Notes: generated from the sequence alone by a model not told the origin. A stretch of DNA of 6,185 nt from Rhodoferax sp. (GCA_028292075.1 JAQGNA010000548.1:1-6185); one strand, 5' to 3'. Positions 1 through 5,899 are shown, counted from the first letter of the stretch. Numbers and translations: made by a program.

Positions 1-464
1 GCGCACCCTGGGCCGGCCAACTCACCGCCATGGGCCTCCCGGGCCGCAGCATCGTGGTGGAGATCACCGAGGGGCTGTTGCTCGACACCAGCCGCCGGGT
101 GACCGACCACCTGCTCGAGCTGGGCGACGCCGGTATCGAGGTGTCGCTGGACGACTTCGGCACGGGCTATTCATCGCTGTCGTATCTGCAAAAGTTCGAC
201 ATCGACTTCTTGAAGATCGACCAGTCCTTCGTGCGGCATCTGATCCCAGCGTCGACCGACCTCGCCCTGTGCAAGGCCATCATCCTCATGGCGCACGAGC
301 TGGGGATCAGGGTGGTGGCGGAAGGCGTTGAGACGCAGCAGCAGTGCGACCTGCTCGCGGAGGCCGGTTGCGACTACGCGCAGGGCTACCTGTTCTCACG
401 GCCGGTACCCGCGGCCGACTTCGAGGCGTATCTGGCCGACCGCCGGCCCGGCTTGGTCAGCTGA
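1..464 (+). CDS. EAL-domain cyclic-di-GMP phosphodiesterase, C-terminal part
   Basis: This is the end of a protein whose frame is open to the left window edge (first full codon at 3), so the ATG at 30 is internal and not a start. The 153 visible residues cover the second half of an EAL domain, which hydrolyses cyclic di-GMP to linear pGpG. Visible family motifs are EITE (bases 60-71), the metal-binding DDFGTG (150-167), the FLKID strand with its lysine (about 207-221), AEGVET (318-335) and the closing QGYLFSRP (381-404). All acidic and basic catalytic positions in this half are present, so the domain looks active as far as it can be seen. The EAL signature itself and any sensory, PAS or GGDEF domains lie outside the window. 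The protein ends about 14 residues after the domain. The following gene is 122 bases away with its own ribosome site, so they are probably not one unit. Confidence 0.93.
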   Translation, partial: APWAGQLTAMGLPGRSIVVEITEGLLLDTSRRVTDHLLELGDAGIEVSLDDFGTGYSSLSYLQKFDIDFLKIDQSFVRHLIPASTDLALCKAIILMAHELGIRVVAEGVETQQQCDLLAEAGCDYAQGYLFSRPVPAADFEAYLADRRPGLVS

Positions 465-474
465 CAACCGGCCA

Positions 475-526
475 GAAAAATTATTTTGAGCCGACTGCAT
501 CCAATGGCCGGGCTGGCGTGTATTAC
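475..526 (+). promoter_or_regulatory. Candidate ECF-type promoter with AT-rich upstream element
   Basis: In the gap between the EAL gene and the DUF3455 gene, GCATCCAA (497-504) is followed 15 bases later by GTATTA (520-525, preceded by CGT). This has the general form of promoters read by ECF sigma factors (CATCC-like -35, CGT-containing -10). An AT-rich tract with a short inverted repeat, AAAAT-T-ATTTT (477-487), sits just upstream, where an UP element would be. It is striking in this GC-rich DNA. The inference is that the sigma factor encoded downstream reads this promoter. No second copy of the motif is visible in front of the sigma gene, so the assignment is weak. Confidence 0.3.
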
Positions 527-586
527 AGGTAGCAGCGCATCAAGCGTTGCATTCCGTGTCCTTCCGTCAATCCCTGAGGAGTTTTC

Positions 587-1174
587 ATGTCGATCAAGCA
601 ATCCCTTCGTTCCCCCCGTTTTGCGCTGGCTGCAGCCGCCGCCGCTGCCCTGCTCACCGCCTGCGGCAGCATGGGCAACGCGCCGTCCATGTACAGCCAG
701 ATGAGCCTTCCCGATGCAGTCAAAGTGCCGGCGGGCAACCGGGTGGCCATGGAAACCGTCGGCGTGGGCGAGATCACCTACGAGTGCCGCGACAAGGTCA
801 GCACGCCGGCCATGCCGGCAACGCCTGGCGCCACCGAATGGGTTTTCGTCGGCCCCAACGCCGTGCTGAACGACCGCAGCGGCAAGGCCGTGGGCAAGTA
901 CTACGGCCCACCGGCCACCTGGGAATCGATGGATGGCTCGAAGGTCACCGCGACACAGCTGGCCGTTGCACCCGCTGGGGCCGGCAACATTCCCTACCAG
1001 CTGGTGAAGGCCAACCCCGCCACGGGCGGCGGCGCAATGAACGGCGTGACGCACATCCAGCGCGTGGCGATCAAGGGCGGCGTGGCTCCCGCCACGGTCT
1101 GCAGCCCGGCCAACAAGGGCGCCAAGGAAATCGTCAAGTACCAGGCCGACTACATCTTCTGGAAAGCTTCCTGA
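587..1174 (+). CDS. DUF3455 family lipoprotein
   Basis: This is a protein of 195 residues. The start is set by a good ribosome site, GAGGAG (576-581), five bases before the ATG. The N-terminus is a lipoprotein signal: basic SIKQSLRSPR, an alanine-rich hydrophobic stretch (residues 12-23), then the lipobox LTAC with the lipidated cysteine at residue 26. Ser28 after Gly27 gives no inner-membrane retention signal, so outer-membrane anchoring is likely. The rest (about residues 45-194) resembles DUF3455, a family of unknown function found in proteobacteria and fungi. Recognisable stretches are VPAGNRV, the YECR segment, the WVF-GP strand, GKYYGPPATWE, and the closing KYQADYIFW. Two cysteines (in YECR and in ATVCSP) could form a disulfide. 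The gene precedes an ECF sigma/anti-sigma pair in the same orientation and may be a member of that regulon. No biochemical role can be stated. Confidence 0.85.
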   Translation: MSIKQSLRSPRFALAAAAAAALLTACGSMGNAPSMYSQMSLPDAVKVPAGNRVAMETVGVGEITYECRDKVSTPAMPATPGATEWVFVGPNAVLNDRSGKAVGKYYGPPATWESMDGSKVTATQLAVAPAGAGNIPYQLVKANPATGGGAMNGVTHIQRVAIKGGVAPATVCSPANKGAKEIVKYQADYIFWKAS

Positions 1175-1240
1175 AGCGCGCCTGCGGAGAGCATTCCGCC
1201 AGCCGCAAAAGTTGCGTGGGGCAGGCTTTCGTCGACTAAC

Positions 1241-1281
1241 ATCGGCCCGGTGTGCCACCCTGGCACAGCCAGCAGGCCGAT
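1241..1281. repeat. Two-tier inverted repeat before the sigma factor gene
   Basis: An inner perfect dyad, TGTGCCA-CCC-TGGCACA (1251-1267), is nested in an outer perfect dyad, ATCGGCC (1241-1247) and GGCCGAT (1275-1281). The unpaired internal segments are 3 and 7 bases. As RNA this would fold into a stable hairpin ending 12 bases before the GTG chosen as the sigma factor start. No T-tract follows, so it is not a typical intrinsic terminator. It could be an operator, an attenuating or processing structure between the lipoprotein and the sigma factor, or a block on ribosome access. Confidence 0.55.
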
Positions 1282-1293
1282 GATTTCAAACTT

Positions 1294-1860
1294 GTGACGA
1301 CAGCCGCAGACACCTACGACTACGAGCGCGCCCTCCGCGATTGCGCGCTGGGCGACCGCATGGCCTTGCAGGCGTTGTACCAGCGGGAAAGCCGCTACCT
1401 GCTCGGCGTGGCCCTGCGCATCGTCCGCCAGCGCCAGCAGGCCGAAGACGTGGTGCACGATGCGTTCATCAACATCTGGAGCCAGGCTGGCAGCTTCGAC
1501 GCCAATCGCGGCTCGGCGCGCGGCTGGATCTACAGCGTGGTGCGCCACCTCGCGCTCAACGCCGTAAGGAACGGCGCCCGCGAGGTGTCCGTGGACGAAG
1601 AAACCGCCGAGGCCCTGGAGACAAGACAAGCCATGGACGCCCATTCGCAAACCACCGACGCCTTCACCCTGAACGCCGACCTCGGCCGGCTGAACGACTG
1701 CCTCGGCCGGCTCGAGCCAGCCCGGCGAAATTGCATCCTCTATGCCTACATGGACGGCTGCACGCATGGCGAGATCGCCGAACGCGCCCAGGCACCACTG
1801 GGCACGGTGAAGGCCTGGATCAAGCGCGGCCTGGCCAGTCTCAAGGAGTGCATGGGATGA
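1294..1860 (+). CDS. ECF-type RNA polymerase sigma factor (sigma-70 family)
   Basis: The protein has 188 residues from the GTG at 1294. An upstream GTG at 1252 in the same frame would add 14 residues, but they lie inside a strong inverted repeat and look non-coding. Neither start has a clear ribosome site. Region sigma-2 spans about residues 25-92 and includes the core-binding helix AEDVVHDAFINIW and the -10-reading segment GSARGWIYSVVRHLALNAVR. Region sigma-4 spans about 127-185, with the helix-turn-helix THGEIAERAQAPLGTVKAWIKRG. Length and two-domain layout fit the ECF (group 4) class. The family directs RNA polymerase to a small stress or envelope regulon and is held inactive by a partner anti-sigma factor. 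That partner is encoded immediately downstream. The stop codon overlaps an ATG (ATGA at 1857-1860), pointing to translational coupling. The inducing signal is not evident. Confidence 0.9.
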   Translation: MTTAADTYDYERALRDCALGDRMALQALYQRESRYLLGVALRIVRQRQQAEDVVHDAFINIWSQAGSFDANRGSARGWIYSVVRHLALNAVRNGAREVSVDEETAEALETRQAMDAHSQTTDAFTLNADLGRLNDCLGRLEPARRNCILYAYMDGCTHGEIAERAQAPLGTVKAWIKRGLASLKECMG

Positions 1861-1970
1861 ACCGCCCGAGGCCCGTCGCGGCAGCCGTGACACCATGGCC
1901 AACGAGATGGGCAACACCATGCCCGCGCCCACCTGCTGTGGTGGTGCGCCGCTGCGAGGCCGTCCGATGA
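1857..1970 (+). CDS. Possible 37-codon linker ORF between sigma and anti-sigma genes
   Basis: An ATG overlaps the sigma factor stop (ATGA, 1857-1860) and has a strong ribosome site, AAGGAG (1843-1848), eight bases upstream. The frame runs 37 codons and ends at TGA 1968-1970, which overlaps the ATG of the anti-sigma gene (ATGA, 1967-1970). The peptide is rich in Pro, Arg and Val, has no recognisable domain and looks arbitrary. It could be a coupling ORF that delivers ribosomes to the anti-sigma start. It could also be a coincidence, or the trace of a frameshift in an N-terminal extension of the anti-sigma factor, whose own frame is open back to about 1856. Confidence 0.25.
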   Translation: MNRPRPVAAAVTPWPTRWATPCPRPPAVVVRRCEAVR

Positions 1971-2695
1971 CGACCGAAGACCGCGACGCGCTGGCCGCCG
2001 AATATGTGTTGGGCACCCTGTCCGCCGCACGCCGCCGGGAGGTGGACGACCGCCTGCCGGACGACCCGGTATTGCGCGCCGCCGTGGTGGCCTGGCAGGA
2101 GCGCCTGCTGCCGCTCGCCGCACTGGCAGACCCGATCGAGCCGACGCCACAACTCTGGCGGCGCATCGCGCACAGCGTGGGGCCGACACCGAGGATGGCG
2201 CCATCGCAGCCCCCCGTGCGCAACGCCGCAAAGCCACCCAGCCAGGGCTGGTGGCAGAACCTGGGCTTGTGGCAGGGGCTCGCCGGCACTGGTTTCGCCA
2301 CGGCCGCCGTGTTGGCGGCGGTGCTGGTGACGCGCCCTGCGGTGACGCCGGCATCGCCGCAGTACATGGTCGTGCTGGTTGCACCGCAGGACAAGGCGCC
2401 CGGCTGGGTGGTGCAGGCCAGCGACACCAAGCGCCTGAGCCTGATTCCGCTGGGAACGGTGACCGTGCCCGCGGAGAAGTCGCTTCAATTCTGGACCAAG
2501 GGGGACGACTGGCGCGGACCGGTTTCGCTTGGCCTGGTGAAGCCGGGGCAGACCTTGCAGATTGCACTCGACAAGTTGCCGCCGCTGCAGCCGAACCAGT
2601 TGTTCAAGCTGACGCTGGAGCCAGCCCAGGGCTCGCCGCTCGACCGGCCGACCGGGCCGATCCAGTTCATCGGCCGGGCGGTCAAGCTGATCTAG
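1967..2695 (+). CDS. Anti-sigma factor, RskA-type, single-pass membrane protein
   Basis: The protein has 242 residues from the ATG at 1967. The same frame has an earlier ATG at 1895 (24 more residues), but the family-like start is TEDRDALAAEYVLGTL, and GCGAGG (1954-1959) lies seven bases before 1967. Residues 1-75 form the cytoplasmic sigma-binding part, with the ALAAEYVLGTL helix and the segment ending LWRRIAHSVG. A Pro-rich linker is followed by one membrane segment at about residues 103-122. The periplasmic part (about 130-242) resembles the RskA C-terminal domain (VLVAP, GWVVQAS, LQFW, LGL-KPG, TLEPAQGSP). There is no HxxxCxxC zinc motif, so this is not the ZAS class. It should tether and inhibit the upstream sigma factor until released, in this family usually by proteolysis or a conformational signal. 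Its stop is 6 bases from the convergent transporter gene. Confidence 0.85.
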   Translation: MTTEDRDALAAEYVLGTLSAARRREVDDRLPDDPVLRAAVVAWQERLLPLAALADPIEPTPQLWRRIAHSVGPTPRMAPSQPPVRNAAKPPSQGWWQNLGLWQGLAGTGFATAAVLAAVLVTRPAVTPASPQYMVVLVAPQDKAPGWVVQASDTKRLSLIPLGTVTVPAEKSLQFWTKGDDWRGPVSLGLVKPGQTLQIALDKLPPLQPNQLFKLTLEPAQGSPLDRPTGPIQFIGRAVKLI

Positions 2696-2716
2696 CGGAG
2701 GTCAGCTCGGCTTGAC
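2650..2716. terminator. Stem-loops at the convergent gene ends, possible bidirectional terminator
   Basis: Two overlapping structures lie at the junction of the anti-sigma gene and the binding-protein gene. The first has arms GACCG-GGCCGAT (2650-2661) and ATCGGCC-ggg-CGGTC (2669-2683) around a 7-base loop: 12 pairs with one 3-base bulge, wholly within the last codons of the anti-sigma gene. The second pairs GTCAAGC (2681-2687) with GCTTGAC (2710-2716), alternatively AGCTGA (2685-2690) with TCAGCT (2702-2707), across both stop codons. The two compete for 2681-2683. Neither has a T-tract, so any termination would be atypical or Rho-assisted, or the hairpins may protect the 3' ends. Confidence 0.3.
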
Positions 2717-3520
2717 GATGTCGGCCGGCAGATCGCGGCCGTGGTACTTCTTGTAGATGGCGTTCAGCTTGCCGTTCTTGATGTTGGCGTTGACCCAACC
2801 GTTCACCCATTCCTTCAGCTTCGGTTCACCCTTGCTCATGGTGATGCCCAGGCCGGAATCGAGCTGGGAGAACTTCATTTCGAAATTCTTGCCAGGGGCG
2901 CGCTTGTTCACCTCGCCCATGTTCGACGGCGTGCTCGAGAACACATCGACCTGGCCGGTGACCGCCGAAGTGATCAGCGTGGCGTCGTCTTCGTAGCGCA
3001 TGATCTCCGCGCCCTTGGCCTCGCGCGTGGTGATGGTGTCGTTGGTGGTGGCCCGGGTCAGTCCGATGCGCTTGCCTGTCAGATCGCCATAGCCGGTGAT
3101 CTTCATGTCCTTCGGTGCCGCCACCATGATGGTAATGGCCGAGTAGGGGATGGAGAAGTCGACCACCTTGGCGCGCTCTTCGGTGATCGACAGGCTCGAG
3201 ATCACGAGGTCTGCGCGCTGGGCCTGCAGCGTGGGGATGCGGGCTGCGGTGGTGATCGGCACGATCTCCAGCTTCACGCCCATGTCCTTGGCCAGTTCGG
3301 TCGCGGTGTCGACGTCGGAGCCGGTCGGCTGCAGGTTGGCATCGGCATAGCTGAACAGCGGCGTGCCGATGGCGATCGCCACGCGCACCTTGCCGGCCTT
3401 CTTGATTTCGTCGAGCTGGTCTGCCATTGCCACATGGGCGCCGCAGGCGAGCAGCGTGGCGGCAAGCGCGGTGCGGGTGAATCGCTTGGTGACAAGGCGG
3501 CGTTGGTCGTTGAATGTCAT
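2702..3520 (-). CDS. ABC transporter periplasmic amino-acid-type binding protein (SBP_bac_3)
   Basis: The protein has 272 residues. AGGAG (3531-3535, minus strand) stands ten bases before the ATG. Residues 1-33 are a Sec signal peptide with cleavage expected after AMA (AMA/DQ). A start at the GTG for residue 10 is possible but has less support. Mature residues 34-272 match the family 3 solute-binding fold: KVRVAIAIG entry strand, GSDVD (67-71), and SSLSITEER followed by DF-IPY (108-126). The stretch S109-L-S111-I-T-E-E-R116 matches by eye the HisJ residues that hold an amino acid's carboxylate and amino groups. In the second lobe the usual GTT is ATT (157-159), and the usual ammonium-binding Asp appears to be Thr187. 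The ligand may therefore be an unusual amino acid or relative. This is the last gene of the importer operon, 54 bases after the ATPase, with its own ribosome site allowing high expression. Confidence 0.9.
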   Translation of the reverse strand: MTFNDQRRLVTKRFTRTALAATLLACGAHVAMADQLDEIKKAGKVRVAIAIGTPLFSYADANLQPTGSDVDTATELAKDMGVKLEIVPITTAARIPTLQAQRADLVISSLSITEERAKVVDFSIPYSAITIMVAAPKDMKITGYGDLTGKRIGLTRATTNDTITTREAKGAEIMRYEDDATLITSAVTGQVDVFSSTPSNMGEVNKRAPGKNFEMKFSQLDSGLGITMSKGEPKLKEWVNGWVNANIKNGKLNAIYKKYHGRDLPADIVKPS

Positions 3521-3574
3521 GGGTGTCTCTCTCCTGTGGATGGTGAAGTGTTTTGAAAATGGAAGAACAGGCGG

Positions 3575-4366
3575 CTAGAGGCCGTTGTCCAGAAAAGCGC
3601 GCAATTCCGGTGTCTTGGGCGCGTCGATCATCTCACCGCCGCCGACCTCCCACACCTTGCCCTGGTGCATGTAGATGATGCGGTCGGCCACGCGCCGCGC
3701 GAACGCCATTTCGTGGGTGACCAGCAGCATGGTCATGCCGCCAGCGGCCAGGTCTTCCATGACGCGCAGCACCTCGCCGGTGAGTTGCGGATCGAGTGCC
3801 GACGTCACTTCGTCGAAGAGCATCACCTTGGGCGACATCGACAGCGACCTGGCGATGGCCACCCGCTGCTGCTGGCCACCGGAGAGCTGTTCCGGGTAGG
3901 CGTCGGCCTTGTTCCGCAGGCCCACCTGATCGAGCACGCGCAACGCCACCTGCCTGGCCTCGGCCTGCGGCAGCTTTTTCACGTGGCGGAGCGCGAGCAA
4001 GATGTTTTCTTCCACGGTGAGATGTGGAAAAAGGTTGTAGCTCTGGAACACGATGCCGACTTCGAGCCGCAACTGTTTGAGCTTGACGTGCGGGTCGTCC
4101 ACCCGGATGCCGCAGACCTCGATCTGGCCGGCGTCGATGACCTCGAGCCGGTCGATGCAGCGCAGCGCCGTGCTCTTGCCGGAGCCGCTGGCGCCGATGA
4201 TGGCAACCATCTCGCCCCGTGCCACCTCGAAGGACACGCCCTTCAGCACCTGGTTGCTTCCAAAGCTTTTGAATACCTGGTCGAGCCTCACGATGGGGCG
4301 GGCCGGCGCGGCGGCGGCGGCGTCGGTTCGGGGGCGGTCGTGCAGCAGGCTATCGGTTGGCGACAT
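3575..4366 (-). CDS. Polar amino acid ABC transporter ATP-binding protein (GlnQ/HisP-like)
   Basis: The protein has 263 residues. The ATPase hydrolyses ATP on the cytoplasmic face to drive the importer formed with the two permeases encoded upstream. All motifs are intact: Walker A GASGSGKST (58-66), Q-loop Gln108 in QSYNLFPHLTVEEN, signature LSGGQQQR (161-168), Walker B VMLFDE (181-186), D-loop SALD (189-192) and switch His218 in THEM. The residue after Walker B is Val (FDEVTSALDP), a variant that also occurs in this family. Residues 1-24 are an Ala/Pro-rich extension before the conserved IVRLDQVFKSFG. GGAG lies ten bases before the ATG. The start lies inside the preceding permease gene (17-base overlap), indicating coupled translation. 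Length is near the family norm of about 240-260. Confidence in function is high; the solute is unknown. Confidence 0.95.
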   Translation of the reverse strand: MSPTDSLLHDRPRTDAAAAAPARPIVRLDQVFKSFGSNQVLKGVSFEVARGEMVAIIGASGSGKSTALRCIDRLEVIDAGQIEVCGIRVDDPHVKLKQLRLEVGIVFQSYNLFPHLTVEENILLALRHVKKLPQAEARQVALRVLDQVGLRNKADAYPEQLSGGQQQRVAIARSLSMSPKVMLFDEVTSALDPQLTGEVLRVMEDLAAGGMTMLLVTHEMAFARRVADRIIYMHQGKVWEVGGGEMIDAPKTPELRAFLDNGL

Positions 4367-5006
4367 TCAGTTTTTTCTCCATGGCTTCACTCCAGCGCGA
4401 CAGCGGGTAGCACAAGGCAAAGTAAAAGCAGCCGACCAGAAAAAAGATCAGGAAAGGCTGAAAGATCGAGTTATTGATGATCTGGCCGGCGCGGGTCAGC
4501 TCCACGAAACCGATCACCGAGGCGAGCGAGGTCATCTTGATGATCTGCACCAGGAATCCCACCGTTGGCGGCAGCGAAAGGCGCACCGCCTGCGGAATGA
4601 TCACGAGGCGCAGCGTCTGCCAACGAGAAAAAGCCAGGCATTCCGATGCTTCCCACTGCGGCTTGGGCATGGCCTCGATGCAGCCGCGCCAGATGTCGCC
4701 CAGGTAGGCGCTGACGTAGACCATCATGGCGATGCCGGCGGCCACGAGCGAGGGCAGGGAATAGCCATACACCGACAGGCCGAAGTAGACGATGAACAGC
4801 AGGATCAGCAGCGGAATGCCCTGAATGCATTCGATGTAAACCAGCGAGGCCCAGCGCAGCCATGGGCGTGGCGAGATCCGCGCCAGCATCACCCCGAAGC
4901 CGCCCATGGCGCCCAGCACGAAGGCCAGGGCCGAAAGCACCAGCGTCCAGCCAATTGCCGTGAACAGGTAGAGAAGGTGGGTGCCGGTGAAGCTGCCGAC
5001 GTTCAT
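4350..5006 (-). CDS. Amino acid ABC transporter permease subunit (second permease)
   Basis: The protein has 218 residues and is an inner-membrane permease of the HisM/HisQ family. Hydrophobic segments lie at about residues 10-40, 52-78, 84-102, 146-168 and 183-202. The EAA loop that docks on the ATPase is at residues 110-140, with QWEASECLAFSRWQ and the IIPQA ending. The conserved glycine of this loop is Ala125, and the family's R-G-T-P motif after the second helix reads QGIP (62-65). Both changes distinguish it from its sister permease. The start overlaps the stop of that upstream permease by four bases (ATGA, 5003-5006), and its end overlaps the ATPase gene by 17 bases. The three are clearly one translationally coupled unit. 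It would pair with the other permease as a heterodimeric channel. Confidence 0.92.
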   Translation of the reverse strand: MNVGSFTGTHLLYLFTAIGWTLVLSALAFVLGAMGGFGVMLARISPRPWLRWASLVYIECIQGIPLLILLFIVYFGLSVYGYSLPSLVAAGIAMMVYVSAYLGDIWRGCIEAMPKPQWEASECLAFSRWQTLRLVIIPQAVRLSLPPTVGFLVQIIKMTSLASVIGFVELTRAGQIINNSIFQPFLIFFLVGCFYFALCYPLSRWSEAMEKKLNVANR

Positions 5007-5752
5007 GCCGCGCCTCCGTGGCTTGCGACCGTGGCCGCGGCCAGTGCGCGCTGCGGGCGGGCGTCGCGCGCGGCCGCTTGGCGCAGCACCCGCCGCCGGC
5101 GAAACAAATAGTGGCCGAGCACCGAGGTGGCGAGCTTGATCAACAGTGACAACGCAAGGTACAGCGCGGCCACGACGATGTAGGTTTCAAGCGACCGGAA
5201 GGTGTCCGATTGCACGGTGTTGGCGATGGCGGTCAACTCTTCGGCGGAGATTTGCGAGGCCATGGCCGATGCCTGCATCATCAGCAGGAACTGGCTGGTG
5301 AGGGCGGGGTACACCTTCTCGATGGACGGCTGCAGCATCACATGCCAGCCGATGCGCCATTTGGAAAGCCCCAGGCATTCGGCCGCCTCGATCTGGCCCT
5401 TGGGCACCGACTCCAGCCCTGCGCGAATGATCTCGGCCGCATAGGCGGCGATGTTGATGATCATGGCCAGCACCGCGGCGGCAAAGGTCGGCATTCGCAC
5501 CCCGAAGCTTGCCAGGCCGAAGTACAGCAGGAAGATCTGCACCAGGAACGGTGTGTTGCGCACGATCTCGATGTAGACCGAGCAAATCTGCGAGATCGGG
5601 GTGATGCGGCTGCGCTTGGCGAACGCCACCAATGTGCCAACCGCCACACCGACCACCACCGCGACCGCCGTCATCTTCAAGGTCAGCCAGGCGCCGTTAA
5701 GGAACACGGGCCAGTAAGGCGCAAGGGTGCTGAAATCGAGTGCGTATTTCAT
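5003..5752 (-). CDS. Amino acid ABC transporter permease subunit (first permease)
   Basis: The protein has 249 residues from the ATG at 5752. The frame is open upstream to a TTG at 5863, but those 37 residues are unlike the family and overlap likely promoter and leader DNA. The family-like start is MKYALDFSTLAPYWPVFLNGAWLTLKMT. No good ribosome site precedes 5752, which is odd for the first gene of an operon. Membrane segments lie at about residues 22-45, 68-84, 89-106, 148-163 and 191-212. The family motif RNTPFLVQ is at 65-72. The EAA loop is at 110-143 with EAAECLGLS (122-130; Gly128 kept), but the usual LPQA reads LQPS (140-143). After the last helix comes a basic, Ala-rich cytoplasmic tail (FRRRRVLRQ, then Ala/Arg repeats) of about 30 residues, longer than usual. 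It is first in the importer operon, facing a divergent gene across 348 bases. Confidence 0.92.
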   Translation of the reverse strand: MKYALDFSTLAPYWPVFLNGAWLTLKMTAVAVVVGVAVGTLVAFAKRSRITPISQICSVYIEIVRNTPFLVQIFLLYFGLASFGVRMPTFAAAVLAMIINIAAYAAEIIRAGLESVPKGQIEAAECLGLSKWRIGWHVMLQPSIEKVYPALTSQFLLMMQASAMASQISAEELTAIANTVQSDTFRSLETYIVVAALYLALSLLIKLATSVLGHYLFRRRRVLRQAAARDARPQRALAAATVASHGGAA

Positions 5753-5766
5753 TCGTGAGGGGCCAA

Positions 5767-5790
5767 TGTTCTGCGGTGTTCTGCGGTGTT
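5767..5790. repeat. Short tandem repeat, 10-base unit
   Basis: The unit CTGCGGTGTT occurs twice in a row (5771-5790), preceded by a partial unit TGTT (5767-5770) and followed by the degenerate GTGCG. It lies 15-38 bases upstream of the first permease start, in the leader of the importer mRNA. A unit length of ten, about one helical turn, could stack protein sites on one face, or it may be a simple slippage product. Confidence 0.6.
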
Positions 5791-5870
5791 GTGCGATCGG
5801 CAGGCCGGGCGGGGTTGTGAGGCAGCGCCGGGCAACGACGACGCGAGAACTGATGTCGTACAACTGCGCG

Positions 5871-5899
5871 ATTATGTTCGGATTGGTCAGACCAATGGA
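5871..5899 (-). promoter_or_regulatory. Candidate promoter of the importer operon
   Basis: On the minus strand CATAAT (5876-5871) matches five of six bases of a -10 box. At 17 bases spacing the -35 position (5899-5894) reads TCCATT, a poor match to TTGACA. The promoter would therefore be weak or activator-dependent. Transcription would begin near 5865, giving a leader of roughly 110 bases. The palindrome at 5882-5896 sits between and over these boxes, as a repressor site would. Confidence 0.35.
5882..5896. promoter_or_regulatory. Perfect palindromic operator of GntR (FadR/PdhR/LldR-like) type
   Basis: ATTGGTC-A-GACCAAT is a perfect 7+7 inverted repeat around one central base. It contains the TGGT-NNN-ACCA core known for GntR regulators of the FCD subfamily; the PdhR, LldR and FadR operators have this form. 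Its place upstream of the importer operon, next to a plausible -10, suggests repression by a metabolite-responsive GntR protein encoded elsewhere. The regulator itself is not in the window. Confidence 0.65.

Noticed and set aside
468..511. CCGGCCA ... TGGCCGG inverted repeat after the EAL gene as a terminator
   Set aside because: The loop would be 30 bases and the T-rich bases lie inside the loop, not after the stem.
1180..1226. GCCTGC ... GCAGGC followed by TTT as a terminator of the DUF3455 gene
   Set aside because: Only six pairs close a 35-base loop with weak inner pairing and a three-base T run; too weak to call.
386..1258. Long minus-strand reading frame of 290 codons opposite the EAL gene end and DUF3455 gene
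   Set aside because: Its product is a His/Arg/Gly-rich translation typical of the antisense of GC-rich genes, and the opposite strand has a clear lipoprotein with ribosome site and lipobox.
1252..1293. Sigma factor start at the GTG at 1252
   Set aside because: The codons fall inside a strong inverted repeat, no ribosome site precedes them, and the GTG at 1294 gives a normal ECF N-terminus.
1150..2430. Minus-strand frame of 426 codons opposite the sigma and anti-sigma genes
   Set aside because: Low-complexity Ala/Gly/Ser/Arg content without domains; both plus-strand genes are recognised families in a standard arrangement.
4053..5111. Plus-strand frame of 352 codons opposite the permease genes
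   Set aside because: Shadow of two clear permeases and the ATPase; the product shows no coherent domain.
5753..5863. N-terminal extension of the first permease from the TTG at 5863
   Set aside because: The 37 extra residues (RRTPQNIG-like) are not permease-like, have no membrane segment and overlap the likely transcription start and tandem repeat; the ATG at 5752 fits the family start.
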